Source: Undaria pinnatifida (lineage: Eukaryota > Sar > Phaeophyceae > Laminariales > Alariaceae). From it: a DNA stretch of 64,000 nt. The notes below the pieces were generated by a model, which was given only the letters and a program-made list of their open reading frames with translations, was not told the origin of the DNA and did no database searches. Shown here piece after piece: positions 10,616-20,059 of this stretch. The position numbers and the translations under genes are program-made. The stretch spans positions 558,001 through 622,000 of the forward strand of contig JABAKD010000026.1 in assembly GCA_012845835.1 (NCBI GenBank), read 5' to 3'. Positions within the stretch are counted from its first letter, which is position 1, and each line of letters starts with the position of its first letter.

Positions 10616-11206
10616 ATGCAAAACCTAACGCTTCCATCCCTACCCCTCGCGTGCCAACTTCACGCCTCTCAGATAGTCATCACTAAAAATGTCGACCAAC
10701 AGCGGGGGGTCGTCAACGCTACCTGTGGCGTCGTTAGAGGTTGGCAGGATACCGACGCCTCCTCAGAAGCCGAGGCCCACGAGACCACCCTCGCCCACAA
10801 AAGGCCGGCGTGGGTTGAGGTAGAGCTACCGACTGGCAAGGGGAAAGGGCGCAGAGTCAAGCTGCAGCCTTTCGAGGACAAGGCCGTATGGGTTCCGTTC
10901 TGCAGGGTAGTTGCCGTCAGCGGAGCGTACATAGTGAAACAGTGGCCGCTCATGGTCGCCGCTTGTATGACCATACATAGGGTACAGGGTGTTGGGTTCG
11001 AGCGGGTTGCCGTGTGGATTCCGAGTAGAGGATTCTTCGCCCAGGGCCAGGGGTACACCGCTGTATCTAGGGGTAAAACTCTTGGGGGCCTATTCATAGT
11101 CTTGCCGAGTGCTGTATTGCGCGACAGAGGCGCCGCCCGCGATTTCATGAAGGACGCCTTCCACCCCCCAATGGACGCCATTAACGCGCTCGCGGAACTG
11201 CGCTGA
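10616..11206 (+). CDS. PIF1-type helicase, C-terminal part
   Basis: The 196-residue frame from ATG 10616 to TGA 11206 matches the C-terminal third of PIF1-family superfamily 1B DNA helicases. It has 'QIVITKNVDQQRGVVN' at residues 19-34 (the usual '..V.L..N.d...G.vNG' segment), 'ACMTIHRVQG' at 116-125 (the TIHK.QG motif) and 'GQGYTAVSR' at 144-152 (the final arginine motif). The Walker A and DEAD-like motifs of the N-terminal half are absent from the preceding 700 bases, so the enzyme is truncated or its earlier exons are lost or distant. Such helicases unwind DNA with ATP and occur both as host genes and in Helitrons. An upstream tandem array and an OTU-like exon hint at an element. The true start is uncertain; ATG 10616 may be internal. 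Confidence 0.75.
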   Translation: MQNLTLPSLPLACQLHASQIVITKNVDQQRGVVNATCGVVRGWQDTDASSEAEAHETTLAHKRPAWVEVELPTGKGKGRRVKLQPFEDKAVWVPFCRVVAVSGAYIVKQWPLMVAACMTIHRVQGVGFERVAVWIPSRGFFAQGQGYTAVSRGKTLGGLFIVLPSAVLRDRGAARDFMKDAFHPPMDAINALAELR

Positions 11207-11248
11207 AAAGCGCCAGCGACAATAACATCGACACGCGGGGGAGAAGAG

Positions 11249-11262
11249 TGGCGTACGCCACC
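11249..11262. repeat. Perfect 14-bp palindrome after the helicase frame
   Basis: GTGGCGTACGCCAC lies about 45 bases past the helicase stop and is followed by a short C run. It could form a small hairpin. Confidence 0.5.
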
Positions 11263-11391
11263 CCCCGACGGTTGGAGAGGGCTTTGGCCTCGGGACGTTC
11301 ACAGTAGTGGCCATGGATTGCAGGGGGTCTACAACGTAAACTAAGTTTGGTCAAGCGAACCACGTCTGTAGCGATGAACATTCCACCAGTC

Positions 11392-11530
11392 AAGTGTGAC
11401 AAAACATTCCGCCACTCCCGACCATCGTCAAGTGACTTCTCGCGCGGTCAAATGTGATAAAACATTCCGCCACTGCCGACGATCGCCAAGTGCCTTCTCG
11501 CGCAGCGAGTCACCAGTCATGTGTGACAAA
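11392..11530 (+). repeat. Tandem repeat, about 58-bp unit
   Basis: GTGA.AAAACATTCCGCCACT is repeated near 11397 and 11454. A third, shortened start GTGTGACAAAAA occurs near 11521. Each unit ends in an AAGTG.CTTCTCGCGC stretch. Confidence 0.7.
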
Positions 11531-11603
11531 AAACTTCTCCTCTTTACACCAAAAAGCACTTGAAGAAACATGTATTGTTATTGTTCTCACATGGACTTGC
11601 ATA

Positions 11604-11935
11604 GTCAAGTCCGTGGTCGCAGGACAGGCTCCAGTCACTCTGGAGCTGAGGAATACCCCAGGGAAAAGCACAAACGAACCAAAGGTGGTACAGGGATATA
11701 TCACGGCTGACGCAATCCATGCCTCCACCAGAAATATTTAAAAGTGAAATCGGGAGTCAGCCTACGTTGTGCCTGGTCCATACCGGTGCTTACGTCTCAT
11801 TACTCGCGCCTGGAAAAACTGACTGTTTTACCGCTTGCCACCCGAGAAAGACTACCACGTAAATATTACACGTTATAATACTCCCACATGGAAAAACCGA
11901 CCATGTCGCTTGCCACCCAAGCAAGACCACCACGT
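11604..11935 (+). repeat. Dispersed repeat R1, long copy
   Basis: The copy starts AAGTCCGTGGTCGCAGGACA and runs through GAGGAATACCCCAGGGAAAA, a GGTGGTACA stretch, GAAATCGGGAGTCAGCCTAC and CTTGCCACCC.AGAAAGACTA. Related copies are at 19072, 59684, 59938 and, for the later part, 60355-60600. No coding is apparent. Confidence 0.65.
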
Positions 11936-11984
11936 TTACATTATAAAAATGAAATTACACTCCAGCTGTGAGATCGAATATTTT

Positions 11985-12280
11985 ATATAAAATGAAAATA
12001 CACTCCAGTTGTGAGATCTAAAATTTTGTCGAAACTCATCTTTGCAAGCTGTGTGTGATACGCCGATCGCGCGTATTACGGGTTGTGTGTCCTCATTAAG
12101 GATACAGGTCCGACTCCCCTTGCAACTACAGCGTAGTTATCAGGGTAAAAAGAGTGATGTTAGTCAGTCTGTGCGCGTAAACTGAGGGGGATAAAATGTG
12201 ACAGCTGTGGAAGGAAATGCAACAGTTTATCAAGTGGACCCTGCAAGTCGAATCACCGGTGAGGGGAGGGCGCATATTAT
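11985..12280 (+). repeat. Dispersed repeat R3 (plus orientation) with adjoining spacer
   Basis: AAATACACTCCAGTTGTGAG, then CTTTGCAAGCTGTGTGTGAT and CTCATTAAGGATACAGGTC, are shared with 60060-60250 and 60650-60850 and are the reverse complement of 8020-8200. Confidence 0.65.
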
Positions 12281-13165
12281 ATCACATTCACGCACAGGAT
12301 ATCACCTCATTATCTTTCGAGAGCCATCCATCCCGGTGTGTCCCCCCCCCCCCCCCCCCGCCTCGAACGCCCCCTTCATCCCCATCACCCGCACCATCGC
12401 CTAGACCTAGCACCAAACGTATAACAAACCCCTCACCTGAAGCCCTGCCCCCCCCCCCCCCCCCCTCAACCCATCCCAACCCCACCCCCTCGAAAACTCC
12501 ACCGTCTCTTTACTCACCGATTGTACGACTTACCCCAGGATATACATTATAAACTGATGCCTTATTTCCAAAACCGTCACAATTATCCCCTCAAAAATAA
12601 TGTATAGTTTCCACGCACATATTGAGCTGCCCCCCCCCCCCCCCCCCCCCCCGGCCCAACCCCCCCCCCCCCCCCTCCCCGCCCAACCCCCTCCCCCCCC
12701 CCCCCAATAATATACTGGTGAAAAAACCGTCAGATTTATCCCCTCGAAAGGATTTATAGCTTACATGCACAAATTGCCTCCCCTTTCCCCCCCCTCTCCC
12801 CCCCCCCCTCCAGACCCGCTCGCTTTTGATCAAAACCAGACCCCCACGTCCTTCAAAACTCCGCCCCACCCACCTCACCGATTATTCGACTTACAAGATT
12901 CACTTGATAAAAGGATACATTTCCCTTCACAGCTGTCAGATTTTGTCCCCCTCAGAAACGGGTTTTATAGTTTCCGCGCACAGACTGACTAAAATCATCC
13001 TGTTGACCCTCATAGCTACACTGTAGTTGTAAGGGGACTCGCCGACCTATATCCTTAATGAGGACACACAACTCGTAATGCGCGCGATCGGAGTATCAGA
13101 CACAGCTTGCAAAGATGAATTTCCACGAAATCTTCGATCTCACAGCTGGAGTGTATTTTCATTTT
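12281..13165 (+). repeat. Second copy of the C-run block with R3 end
   Basis: This is collinear with 7420-8200. It opens with CACGCACAGGATATCACCTC, then has several long C runs (up to about 20-25), GAAAGGATTTATAGCTTACA, TTTTGATCAAAACCAGACCC, and finally the R3 sequence in the same orientation as at 8020. It is a direct repeat of the end of arm L. Confidence 0.75.
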
Positions 13166-13211
13166 TTATAATATATGTAGTTTCCAGGCACATATTGAGC
13201 TGCCCCACACA

Positions 13212-14135
13212 GTCTTGCATGGTGGGTAGGTGGCGAGCCTGTTTTATTTGGCCCTCCCAGTCTTCCTTCTTTTACTTGTTTCTTTTTTCCGGGGTATTTT
13301 TTCCCTTTCTTTCCCCCTTGCATGTCCATTTTGGCTCATGCTCGGGGTACGTTTCTATCTCCCGTGCTTTGGCTCCCCTTTTTATTTATTTATTTATTTA
13401 TTTTGTCTTGGTTTCTTTCGTTGTTTCTCTCTTTTACAAGGTATTTTGGTTTAATGAGAAGAACATAAAGGGGGGAGGGGGGAAAACAGGAGGAGTAGAA
13501 GGAAAGCCGTCCAAGGGAATGGGGGCAGGGGGGGCAACAGGAGGAATAGAAGGGAGACCGCGGTGGACGAAGGCAGGAAGGAGATGGCAGACAGGGTAGC
13601 AAGGTACCAGGCCGACTAGTAGGTACATAGCACTTTTCGTCTTTTTCTGGGGTATTTTTTTCCCCTTTGTTCCCTCCTTGCGTGTCCAGGTTTTAGGCTC
13701 GTGTTCGGATTATCTTATTTCGGTTTTACTTTACTTTATTTTATTTCATTTTATTATGTTTCTTTTCCGAGCTTTGGCTCTCCTTTCCGGTTGGGTTGTT
13801 TCTTCGATTTCCCCTTCATTTTGTTTGTTTCATTTTTTGTTTTATTTTTATCTTTGTTTTTATTTGTTTTCTTATTTTGTTTTTGTTTTTGTTTTTGTTT
13901 TTGTTTTTGTTTATTTCGTATTTCTCTCTTCCAATGTATTTCTGTTGCTGACGTATGTATGTTGTGCCTGTCGTACCCAGTACTAGGGCATGACATTGCG
14001 TTGTCGAATGCATTACGATGCATTATCTCTGTGTCGTGGCTTGTGACCACAGAGCTGATCTTTCTAGGGTGAAGAATCAGTACGGACACTGGGTGTGCTG
14101 GATGTCGACGAGTAGAAGAACGGTTTAATGTGAAG

Positions 14136-14158
<23 letters not shown>
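13212..14158 (+). repeat. Foldback element copy 1, lacking its left arm
   Basis: This matches 18128-19068 in the same orientation: TCTTGCATGGTGGGTAGGTG, (TTTA)n, a purine-rich G-run section (13465-13600), (TTTTG)n near 13880-13910, and the end GGTTTAATGTGAAGAACACA followed by (CA)n. The inverted arm present at 17537-18066 in the other copy is missing here. Confidence 0.75.
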
Positions 14159-14174
<16 letters not shown>

Positions 14175-14700
14175 CCCTCCCCGCCCCCCCCCCGCCCCAA
14201 CCCCCCCCCCCCCCGCCCCCAATAATATACTGGTGCCAAAACCGTCAGATTTATCCCCCCTAAAGGATTTATAGCTTACATGCACAAATTGCCGCCTTCC
14301 CCCCTCCCCCCCCCCCCCCCTCCAAACCCGCTCGCTTTTGATCAAAACCAGGCCCCCACGTTCTTCAAAACTCCGCCCCACCCCCCTCACCGATTATTCG
14401 ACATACAAGATTCACTTGATAAAAGGATAAATTTCCTTTCACAGCTGTCAGATTTTGTCCCCCTCAGAAACGGGTTTTATAGTTTCCGCGCACAGACTGA
14501 CTAAAATCACCCTGTTGACCCTCATAGCTACACTGTAGTTGTAAGGGGAGTCGCCGACCTATATCCTTAATGAGGACACACAACTCGTAATGCGCGCGAT
14601 CGGAGTATCACACACAGCTTGCAAAGATGAGTTTCGACGAAATCTTTGATCTCACAGCTGGAGTGTATTTTCATTTTTTGTAATATATGTAGGGGCCTAC
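14159..14700 (+). repeat. Third C-run block plus R3
   Basis: C runs with ATAATATACTGGTGCCAAAA, TTTTGATCAAAACCAGGCCC and the R3 segment, repeating 7800-8200 and 12700-13160. It begins directly after the (CA)n of foldback copy 1. Confidence 0.7.
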
Positions 14701-14769
14701 TATACGCGCGGTGCTGAGTCTAGGTGATCGTGCGGGGCGTGGGGAAGAAGGGGGCGTTGTATAATAATT

Positions 14770-14960
14770 TTAAAAAACACTCCGCCTGTGAGATCTAAGA
14801 TTTGGTCGAAACTCATCTTTGCAAGATTGTGTGTGATACTCCGATCGCGAGTATTAATGATATATGAAATGTATATTATAAAAATTAAAATACACTCCAG
14901 CTGTGAGATCGAAGATTTCGTCGTATATATATGAGGTATTCGTATTATCGTGAAGTGTGC
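14770..14960 (+). repeat. Short R3 fragments
   Basis: AACACTCCGCCTGTGAGATC, CTCATCTTTGCAAGATTGTG and AAATACACTCCAGCTGTGAG are pieces of R3, here rearranged. Confidence 0.5.
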
Positions 14961-14969
14961 AACGGATAT

Positions 14970-15096
14970 ATTTTTCATTTTTTGTCACACACATCTACTT
15001 TCCAGCTTCCGGACAAGCCTCGGTCACAGGTGTCGTCTGTTCTTCCCCCCCGGTTCTGGCCTTCATCTTTGTATCGAGCATGAGGTTTAGCAATGG
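14970..15096 (-). repeat. SINE, 5'-truncated copy
   Basis: CTACTTTCCAGCTTCCGGAC, CGGTCACAGGTGTCGTCTGT and ATCGAGCATGAGGTTTAGCA match the 3' half of the SINEs at 16101-16389 and 41510-41803, on the minus strand. A T-rich stretch on the left stands for the tail. Confidence 0.55.
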
Positions 15097-15104
15097 GCAA
15101 TAAC

Positions 15105-15285
15105 CAAAAACGGGTATGCCCGGTCACTTTTCTACCAAAAACGGGTACATTCTAAAATCAAGTGAAAAACACTCTCCACGAGCCACGCGATTTGTCAAAA
15201 CAAATTTGTACCTGTTTTTTGAGAGATATTGTCCCGGGTATACCAGTAAATGGCCATTACGCTTAGCTTTCACCCGTTTTTGGTC
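15105..15285. repeat. Short inverted-repeat element
   Basis: ACCAAAAACGGGTA occurs at about 15106 and 15134, and its inverse CACCCGTTTTTGGT at about 15272. The spacing of roughly 180 bp and the inverted ends suggest a small MITE-like element. Confidence 0.4.
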
Positions 15286-15302
15286 GTATCTAAGCTAATC
15301 AA

Positions 15303-15665
15303 ATGCCTTCATATATACATTACACCCAATCAGAGGTAATACAATTGATCCCCTCAATACAAACGTCGCTTTCGCTGGGATGGAACGCCATCTTGGCGCC
15401 TGAAAGAAGGGAGGCAAAAAGGGTCACAGCAGCTTCGCCCCCCTTCCACATTGAACACCACTTCACCCCCGCCAAAACCGTAGCTCTCTCCTTCCCTTCA
15501 CCTCGACGGGCGAGCACCGTGGCCACAGAGGGCAACTCGTCTGGCTCATTGTACCTGCGTGTAGGCTCTGTGTTTGGCAGAACGAAGGAACTTCCTTTGG
15601 CTGTTGCGCGGGCGTATCTGGCAACCGGTCATGGGTACAGGGCCTCTGGGGAAGGCAGTGGGTGA
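15303..15665 (+). CDS. Small hypothetical ORF
   Basis: A 120-codon frame starts at ATG 15303. Its start 'YTQSEVIQLIPSIQTSLSLG' loosely recalls the SANT-like opening of some transposon-linked proteins, but nothing else supports this. The opposite strand is also partly open. It may be noncoding. Confidence 0.15.
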   Translation: MPSYIHYTQSEVIQLIPSIQTSLSLGWNAILAPERREAKRVTAASPPFHIEHHFTPAKTVALSFPSPRRASTVATEGNSSGSLYLRVGSVFGRTKELPLAVARAYLATGHGYRASGEGSG

Positions 15666-15910
15666 CTGAAGACGTAGTCGTGCTCCGGGGCGGCCGAGCT
15701 TTCGAAACCGAAGCAGGATCCGTCGCAGTACTGCTAAATGATCATATCGTACAATAGTCCATGTTTGACGAGTACTAATAATATGTGGTACATATCGTAG
15801 TACGAGTACGAATGAGTGTGATCACGACAACAAATACACGTATTTCATTATCGCTCGCTCGTTCGCTCGCCCGCCGTCGCTCTTGTTACTACTATGATCC
15901 AATGATTATA

Positions 15911-15933
15911 CAGTCGAGGGACCCTTTTAGTGC
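15911..15933 (+). repeat. Left terminal inverted repeat
   Basis: It begins CAGTCGAGGGACCC and is preceded by TA. From base 4 onward it is the exact reverse complement of 17506-17525 or 17526. Confidence 0.8.
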
Positions 15934-16089
15934 ATGGTTAAATAGTGCCAGATGCCCGGTATAGTGCCGGTAAAATCTCTGCACACAGCCGGAGCTTTCA
16001 ATAGTGCTAGACCGGCACTAATTAAAGCATGCCCGATATAGTGCCGGTTCGGCACTGCTGTCACGCCCAATGGTGCCGGTACTCCGCAC

Positions 16090-16400
16090 GCGCAAAACAC
16101 TTTTTTTTTTTTTTTTTTTTTTTTTGCACACTTTTACTTTCCAGCTCTTGGACAAGCCGTGGTCACAGGTGTCATCCTTTCTCCTCCCCGGTTCTTGCCT
16201 TCAATTGTTATCGCGCATAGGGTTCAGCAATCCCACTGCTCGTCGATTGTTAATCGAATGTTGCTAACTCACGCTCTCGCGCTTTCCGCAAGTCAATTTG
16301 TCCACAAGATAAAGTCCCAACGAATTTATACGAGTATGCACTCGGCGGGGCTCGAACTCACGAAACTGACCTAATCAGGTTATTCTCGAGCGCGAAACAC
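16090..16400 (-). mobile_element. tRNA-derived SINE with target-site duplication
   Basis: On the minus strand the body runs 16389 to 16126 and ends in a 25-base poly(A), seen as T at 16101-16125. A B-box-like AGTTCGAGCCCC lies at about 16347-16358, as in RNA polymerase III promoters of tRNA-derived SINEs. Flanking 11-mers GCGCAAAACAC (16090-16100) and GCGCGAAACAC (16390-16400) differ at one base and are a good target-site duplication. The 5' head with the A box is truncated relative to 41510-41803. It is nested inside the pogo-like transposon and so is younger than it. Confidence 0.8.
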
Positions 16401-16437
16401 CTAATTATATACAATATGCATCGAGGACGACGATGAA

Positions 16438-16752
16438 GTGGTTGAGGCTCTCAGAGAGGATACGGTGAAAGACATGACGGCACAGCATGCTGGGACTCGA
16501 GTGTCTACCGGCCGCGAGGAGGAGGACGAGGAGGAGAACAGCGGCGATGACAACACGGGGCTCGCGCGCCGTGTCCCACCGGCTTATGGTGAACTGTCGT
16601 CTCACTTCGGCGTCCTGGAAGCAGCAGCAGAGGAGAGCGGCAATGGAGACGCGGCGCTCTACCTAGCGAAAGCGAAGATGGCGATGATTGCAGCGCATTC
16701 GAAGAGGCGGGTGCGCCAGGCAGACATGAGGGAGTTTGTTGTTACGGAGTAA
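16438..16752 (+). pseudogene. Transposase C-terminal fragment (pogo-like)
   Basis: The last part of this frame, 'PPAYGELSSHFGVLEAAAE', then 'GNGDAALYL' and 'RQADMREF', matches the C-terminal domain at 32250-32050 on the other strand ('PPAYVELSSHFVSLESAAE'). The stop is at 16752. Upstream it carries an acidic Glu/Asp-rich linker. No catalytic core is present, so this is a relic in a non-autonomous element. The first codons lie next to the SINE insertion and the true start is unknown. Confidence 0.65.
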
Positions 16753-17185
16753 GGGCGGGGAACAGCTGTGGCACTAAAAAAACGGTTGTTTGATTTTTGC
16801 GGTGCGCTGCCCGTCGTGCATGTTCTTCTTTTTTTTTCTTACAACATCGAAGCGGGTGCGCCAGACAAAGAGAGAATTTGTCCCGACGTACAGTAGTGAG
16901 GGCAGGGGTTACAGCTGTGGAAACGGTTGTTTGATTTTTTGCGGTGCGCTGCCTGTCGTGCTTGTCGTTTTTTTTTTTTTTCTTGCAACATGGAAGCGGG
17001 TGCGCTAGGCAAACAGGAGAGAATTTGTCCCCACGTACAGCAGTGAGGGCAGGGGTTACAGCTGTGGTAACGGTTGTTTGATTTTTTGCGGTGCGCTGCC
17101 TGTCGTGCTTGTCGTTTTTTTTTTCTTGCAACATCGAAGCGGGTGCGCCAGGCAAACAGGAGAGAATTTGTACCGACGACAGTAC
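16690..17185 (+). repeat. Tandem repeat derived from the transposase 3' end, about 140-bp unit
   Basis: Units contain AAGCGGGTGCGCCAG, then a GAGGGCAGGGGTTACAGCTG stretch, CGGTTGTTTGATTTTTGCGG and a long T run. The first unit overlaps the end of the coding fragment (16700-16752). The next starts are near 16850, 16990 and 17135. Coding sequence has been drawn into a noncoding tandem array. Confidence 0.7.
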
Positions 17186-17505
17186 ACAAAAATAAGCAAA
17201 TAAGTGAGGTGCAGAAGAAAATGAAGAACCAAAGAGCGCCCCAAGACAACAAAAAGAAAACTCAACTCTGCCCACGCCCATGCTGGAACTTCACTCAACA
17301 GTACAGTAATAGTGTCGATCCATTTCGTTCTTTGTTGGCCCCGTAAGCGTGGGCGCTACACCATAAATCGAACACAACTTCATTAGTGCTGGTACCGGCA
17401 CTAATGAGGGATTGGCCAGCCCTCAATAGTAGTGCCGTTTTGGCGCTATTCGCAATAGTGCCGGGTGCCCGATTTAGTGCCGGTGAACGCTCTATGCACG
17501 TACCG

Positions 17506-17526
17506 GCACTAAAAGGGTCCCTCGAC
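17506..17526 (-). repeat. Right terminal inverted repeat
   Basis: GCACTAAAAGGGTCCCTCGA plus C is the perfect inverse of the left end. The expected final CTG/TA is replaced by GGTGTGTG. Confidence 0.8.
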
Positions 17527-19068
17527 GGTGTGTGTGTGTGTGTTCTTCACATTAAACCGTTCTTCTACTCGTCGACATCCAGCACACCCAGTGTCCGTAC
17601 TGATTCTTCACCCTAGAAAGATCAGCTCTGTGGTCACAAGCTACGACACAGAGATAATGCATCGTAATGCATTCGACAACGCAATGTCATGCCCTAGTAC
17701 TGGGTACGACAGGCACAACATACATACGTCAGTAATAGAAATACATTGGAAGAGAGAATACGAAATAAACAAAAACAAAAACAAAAACAAAAACAAAATA
17801 ATAACAAGAAAACAAATAAAAACAAAGATAAAATAAAACAAAAATGAAACAAACAAAATGAAGGGGAAATCGAAGAAACAACCCAACCGGAAAGGAGAGC
17901 CAAAGCTCGGAAAAGAAACATAATAAAATAAAATAAAATAAAGTAAAGTAAAGTAAAACCAAAATAAGATAATCCGAACACGAGCCAAAAACCTGGACAC
18001 GCAAGGAGGGAACAAAGGGGAAAAAAATACCCCAGAAAAAGACGAAAAGTGCTACGTACCTACTATATTTATTTTATTTTATTTTATTTTTTTTCTTTCC
18101 CCTTCTTATCCTTATGATGAAGGGAGTCTTGCATGGTGGGTAGGTGACGAGCCTGTTTTATTTGGCCCTCCCAGTCTTCCTTCTTCTACTTGTTTCTTTT
18201 TTCCGGGGTATTTTTTCCCTTTCTTTCCCCCTTGCATGTCCATTTTGGCTCATGCTCGGGGTATGTTTCTATCTCCCGTGCTTTGGCTCCCCTTTTTATT
18301 TATTTATTTATTTATTTTGTCTTGGTTTCTTTCGTTGTTTCTCTCTTTTACAAGGTATTTTGGTTTAATGAGAAGAACACAAAGGGGGGAGGGGGGGAAA
18401 CAGGAGGAGTAGAAGGAAAGCCGTCCAAGGGAATGGGGGCAGGGGGGGCAACAGGAGGAATAGAAGGGAGACCGCGGTGGACGAAGGCAGGAAGGAGATG
18501 GCAGACAGGGTAGCAAGGTACCAGGCCGACTAGTAGGTACATAGCACTTTTCGTCTTTCTCTGGGGTATTTTTTTCCCCTTTGTTCCCTCCTTGCGTGTC
18601 CAGGTTTTTGGCTCGTGTTCGGATTATCTTATTTCGGTTTTACTTTACTTTATTTTATTTCATTTTATTATGTTTCTTTTCCGAGCTTTGGCTCTCCTTT
18701 GCGGTTGGGTTGTTTCTTCGATTTCCCCTTCATTTTGTATGTTTCATTTTTTGTTTTATTTTTATCTTTGTTTTTATTTGTTTTCTTATTTTGTTTTTTG
18801 TTTTTGTTTTTGTTTTTGTTTTTGTTTATTTCGTATTTCTCTCTTCCAATGTATTTCTGTTGCTGACGTATGTATGTTGTGCCTGTCGTACCCAGTACTA
18901 GGGCATGACATTGCGTTGTCGAATGCATTACGATGCATTATCTCTGTGTCGTGGCTTGTGACCACAGAGCTGATCTTTCTAGGGTGAAGAATCAGTACGG
19001 ACACTGGGTGTGCTGGATGTCGACGAGTAGAAGAACGGTTTAATGTGAAGAACACACACACACATAAT
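17527..19068. mobile_element. Foldback element with about 530-bp inverted arms
   Basis: The left arm 17537-18066 is the near-perfect inverse of the right arm 18531-19065. Both outer ends read (GT)n/(CA)n then TTCTTCACATTAAACCGTTC or its inverse. Arms include (TTTTG)n/(CAAAA)n and (TTTA)n-type runs. The loop (18067-18530) contains TCTTGCATGGTGGGTAGGTG, (TTTA)n and a purine-rich stretch of G runs. No transposase frame was found. A partial copy lies at 13212-14158. It sits exactly against the right terminal repeat of the pogo-like element. Confidence 0.75.
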
Positions 19069-19071
19069 AAA

Positions 19072-19345
19072 GTCCGTGGTCACAGGACAGGCTCCGGTCA
19101 CTCTGGAGCTGAGGAATACCCCGGAGGGAAAAACACGAACAAACCAAAGGTGGTACACGCATACATCACAGGTGACGCAATTCATGCCTCCACCAGAAAC
19201 ATTCAAAAAAAGTGAAATCGGGAGTCAGCGTACGATGTGCCATGTCCATACTGGTCATACGATCGTACGTTTCACTACTGCCGCCGGGAAAAACCGGCTA
19301 CCTGGTACACCGCTCGCCACCCAAGAAAGACGAACACGTATTTTT
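19072..19345 (+). repeat. Dispersed repeat R1
   Basis: AAGTCCGTGGTCACAGGACA through GAAATCGGGAGTCAGCGTAC to CGCCACCCAAGAAAGACGAA, collinear with 11604-11860. It directly follows the (CA)n end of the foldback element. Confidence 0.65.
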
Positions 19346-19716
19346 TGCACGTAGTAGATATCACTACACATACGCACGACAGACGCAAGTCAATTGAAAA
19401 AAAGAAACGAAGAAAATAATAGAAGATAAGGTCAAGGAAAGTGAAGACAAAAAACGAAAAAATGATGAAGGAGAGGGAAGAAAAAAAAAGATAAGAAAAG
19501 CAAGAAAAAACAAGACAATGAGGAAGCAAGGGAAGGCAAATTGAAACAAATGTCATACGCGCAGGCCCAAGGAACTGATTAAAGACAACATTGGGCTCAT
19601 AGAGGGTATCAAGTGCATCATCAATGAATGGCACTGCGGGGAGAAGGCAACATGGCGAAGAAATCAGGGCGGTCTCTTACGCTATCTTGTGACGGCCATT
19701 GGAAGGCCCACAAATT
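19346..19716. other. Purine-rich unassigned stretch
   Basis: A- and G-rich sequence (19395-19550) with no supported gene. A G/C-run tract begins at about 19760. Confidence 0.4.
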
Positions 19717-20055
19717 TTAATGCGATGATGGCCAGACCCAGACTTCAGTCTCTTGGGCATGACGCCCCCCCCCCCCCCCCCCCCCCCGCCTGCTTCCCCT
19801 CTTCCCCCCCCCTCTCCCCCTTCCCCCTCTACCCCTCCACCCTCCTCCCCTCTCCCCACCCGCCGACCGCTTAGAGGTGCCGACGGTGGATGGCGCTGCG
19901 GCAGCTTGTGCGCGTCGGTCTGCAGCTTTGCGTCTCTCCGTTTCATGCCAATTCCGCATGAACAACTCGGCTCCCTCCTCTACTAGTTGAAACCCTCTGC
20001 CGGCCTTCTGAGCAGCCTTCCGCCACCCCTCGAATTTTATTCTAAAGACAGACAT
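19717..20055 (-). pseudogene. Possible LINE 3'-end coding fragment
   Basis: Starting at ATG 20055, the peptide has 'FEGWRKAAQKAGRGFQLVEE' and 'LFMRNWHETERRKAADRRAQ'. It resembles the C-terminal piece of the LINE at 51283-51720 ('RAAKKGGNWYRGVVDAADRF', then 'MTKWHRTEV'). Beyond this it runs into a G-rich low-complexity tract. The match is short. Confidence 0.3.
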
Positions 20056-20059
20056 ATTC

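Larger units (their letters stand above)
15911..17528 (+). mobile_element. Non-autonomous pogo-like DNA transposon
   Basis: The left end CAGTCGAGGGACCCTTTTAG (15911) has its inverse at 17506-17526. The left end follows TA, the usual pogo/Tc1 target, and CAG starts are typical of pogo/Tigger ends. Both subterminal regions carry many copies of TAGTGCCGG and its inverse (15945-16080 and 17380-17510). Inside are a nested SINE, the last part of a transposase reading frame (16438-16752) and a tandem repeat made from its 3' end. The extreme right end is obscured by the (GT)n of the adjoining foldback element. At about 1.6 kb and without the DDE core it cannot be autonomous. Confidence 0.75.

Noticed and set aside
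13678-14072. Phe/Leu-rich ORFs resembling membrane proteins (also 17641-18015 and 18581-18987)
   Set aside because: They come from T-rich foldback arms with (TTTTG)n and (TTTA)n; hydrophobicity is a composition effect.
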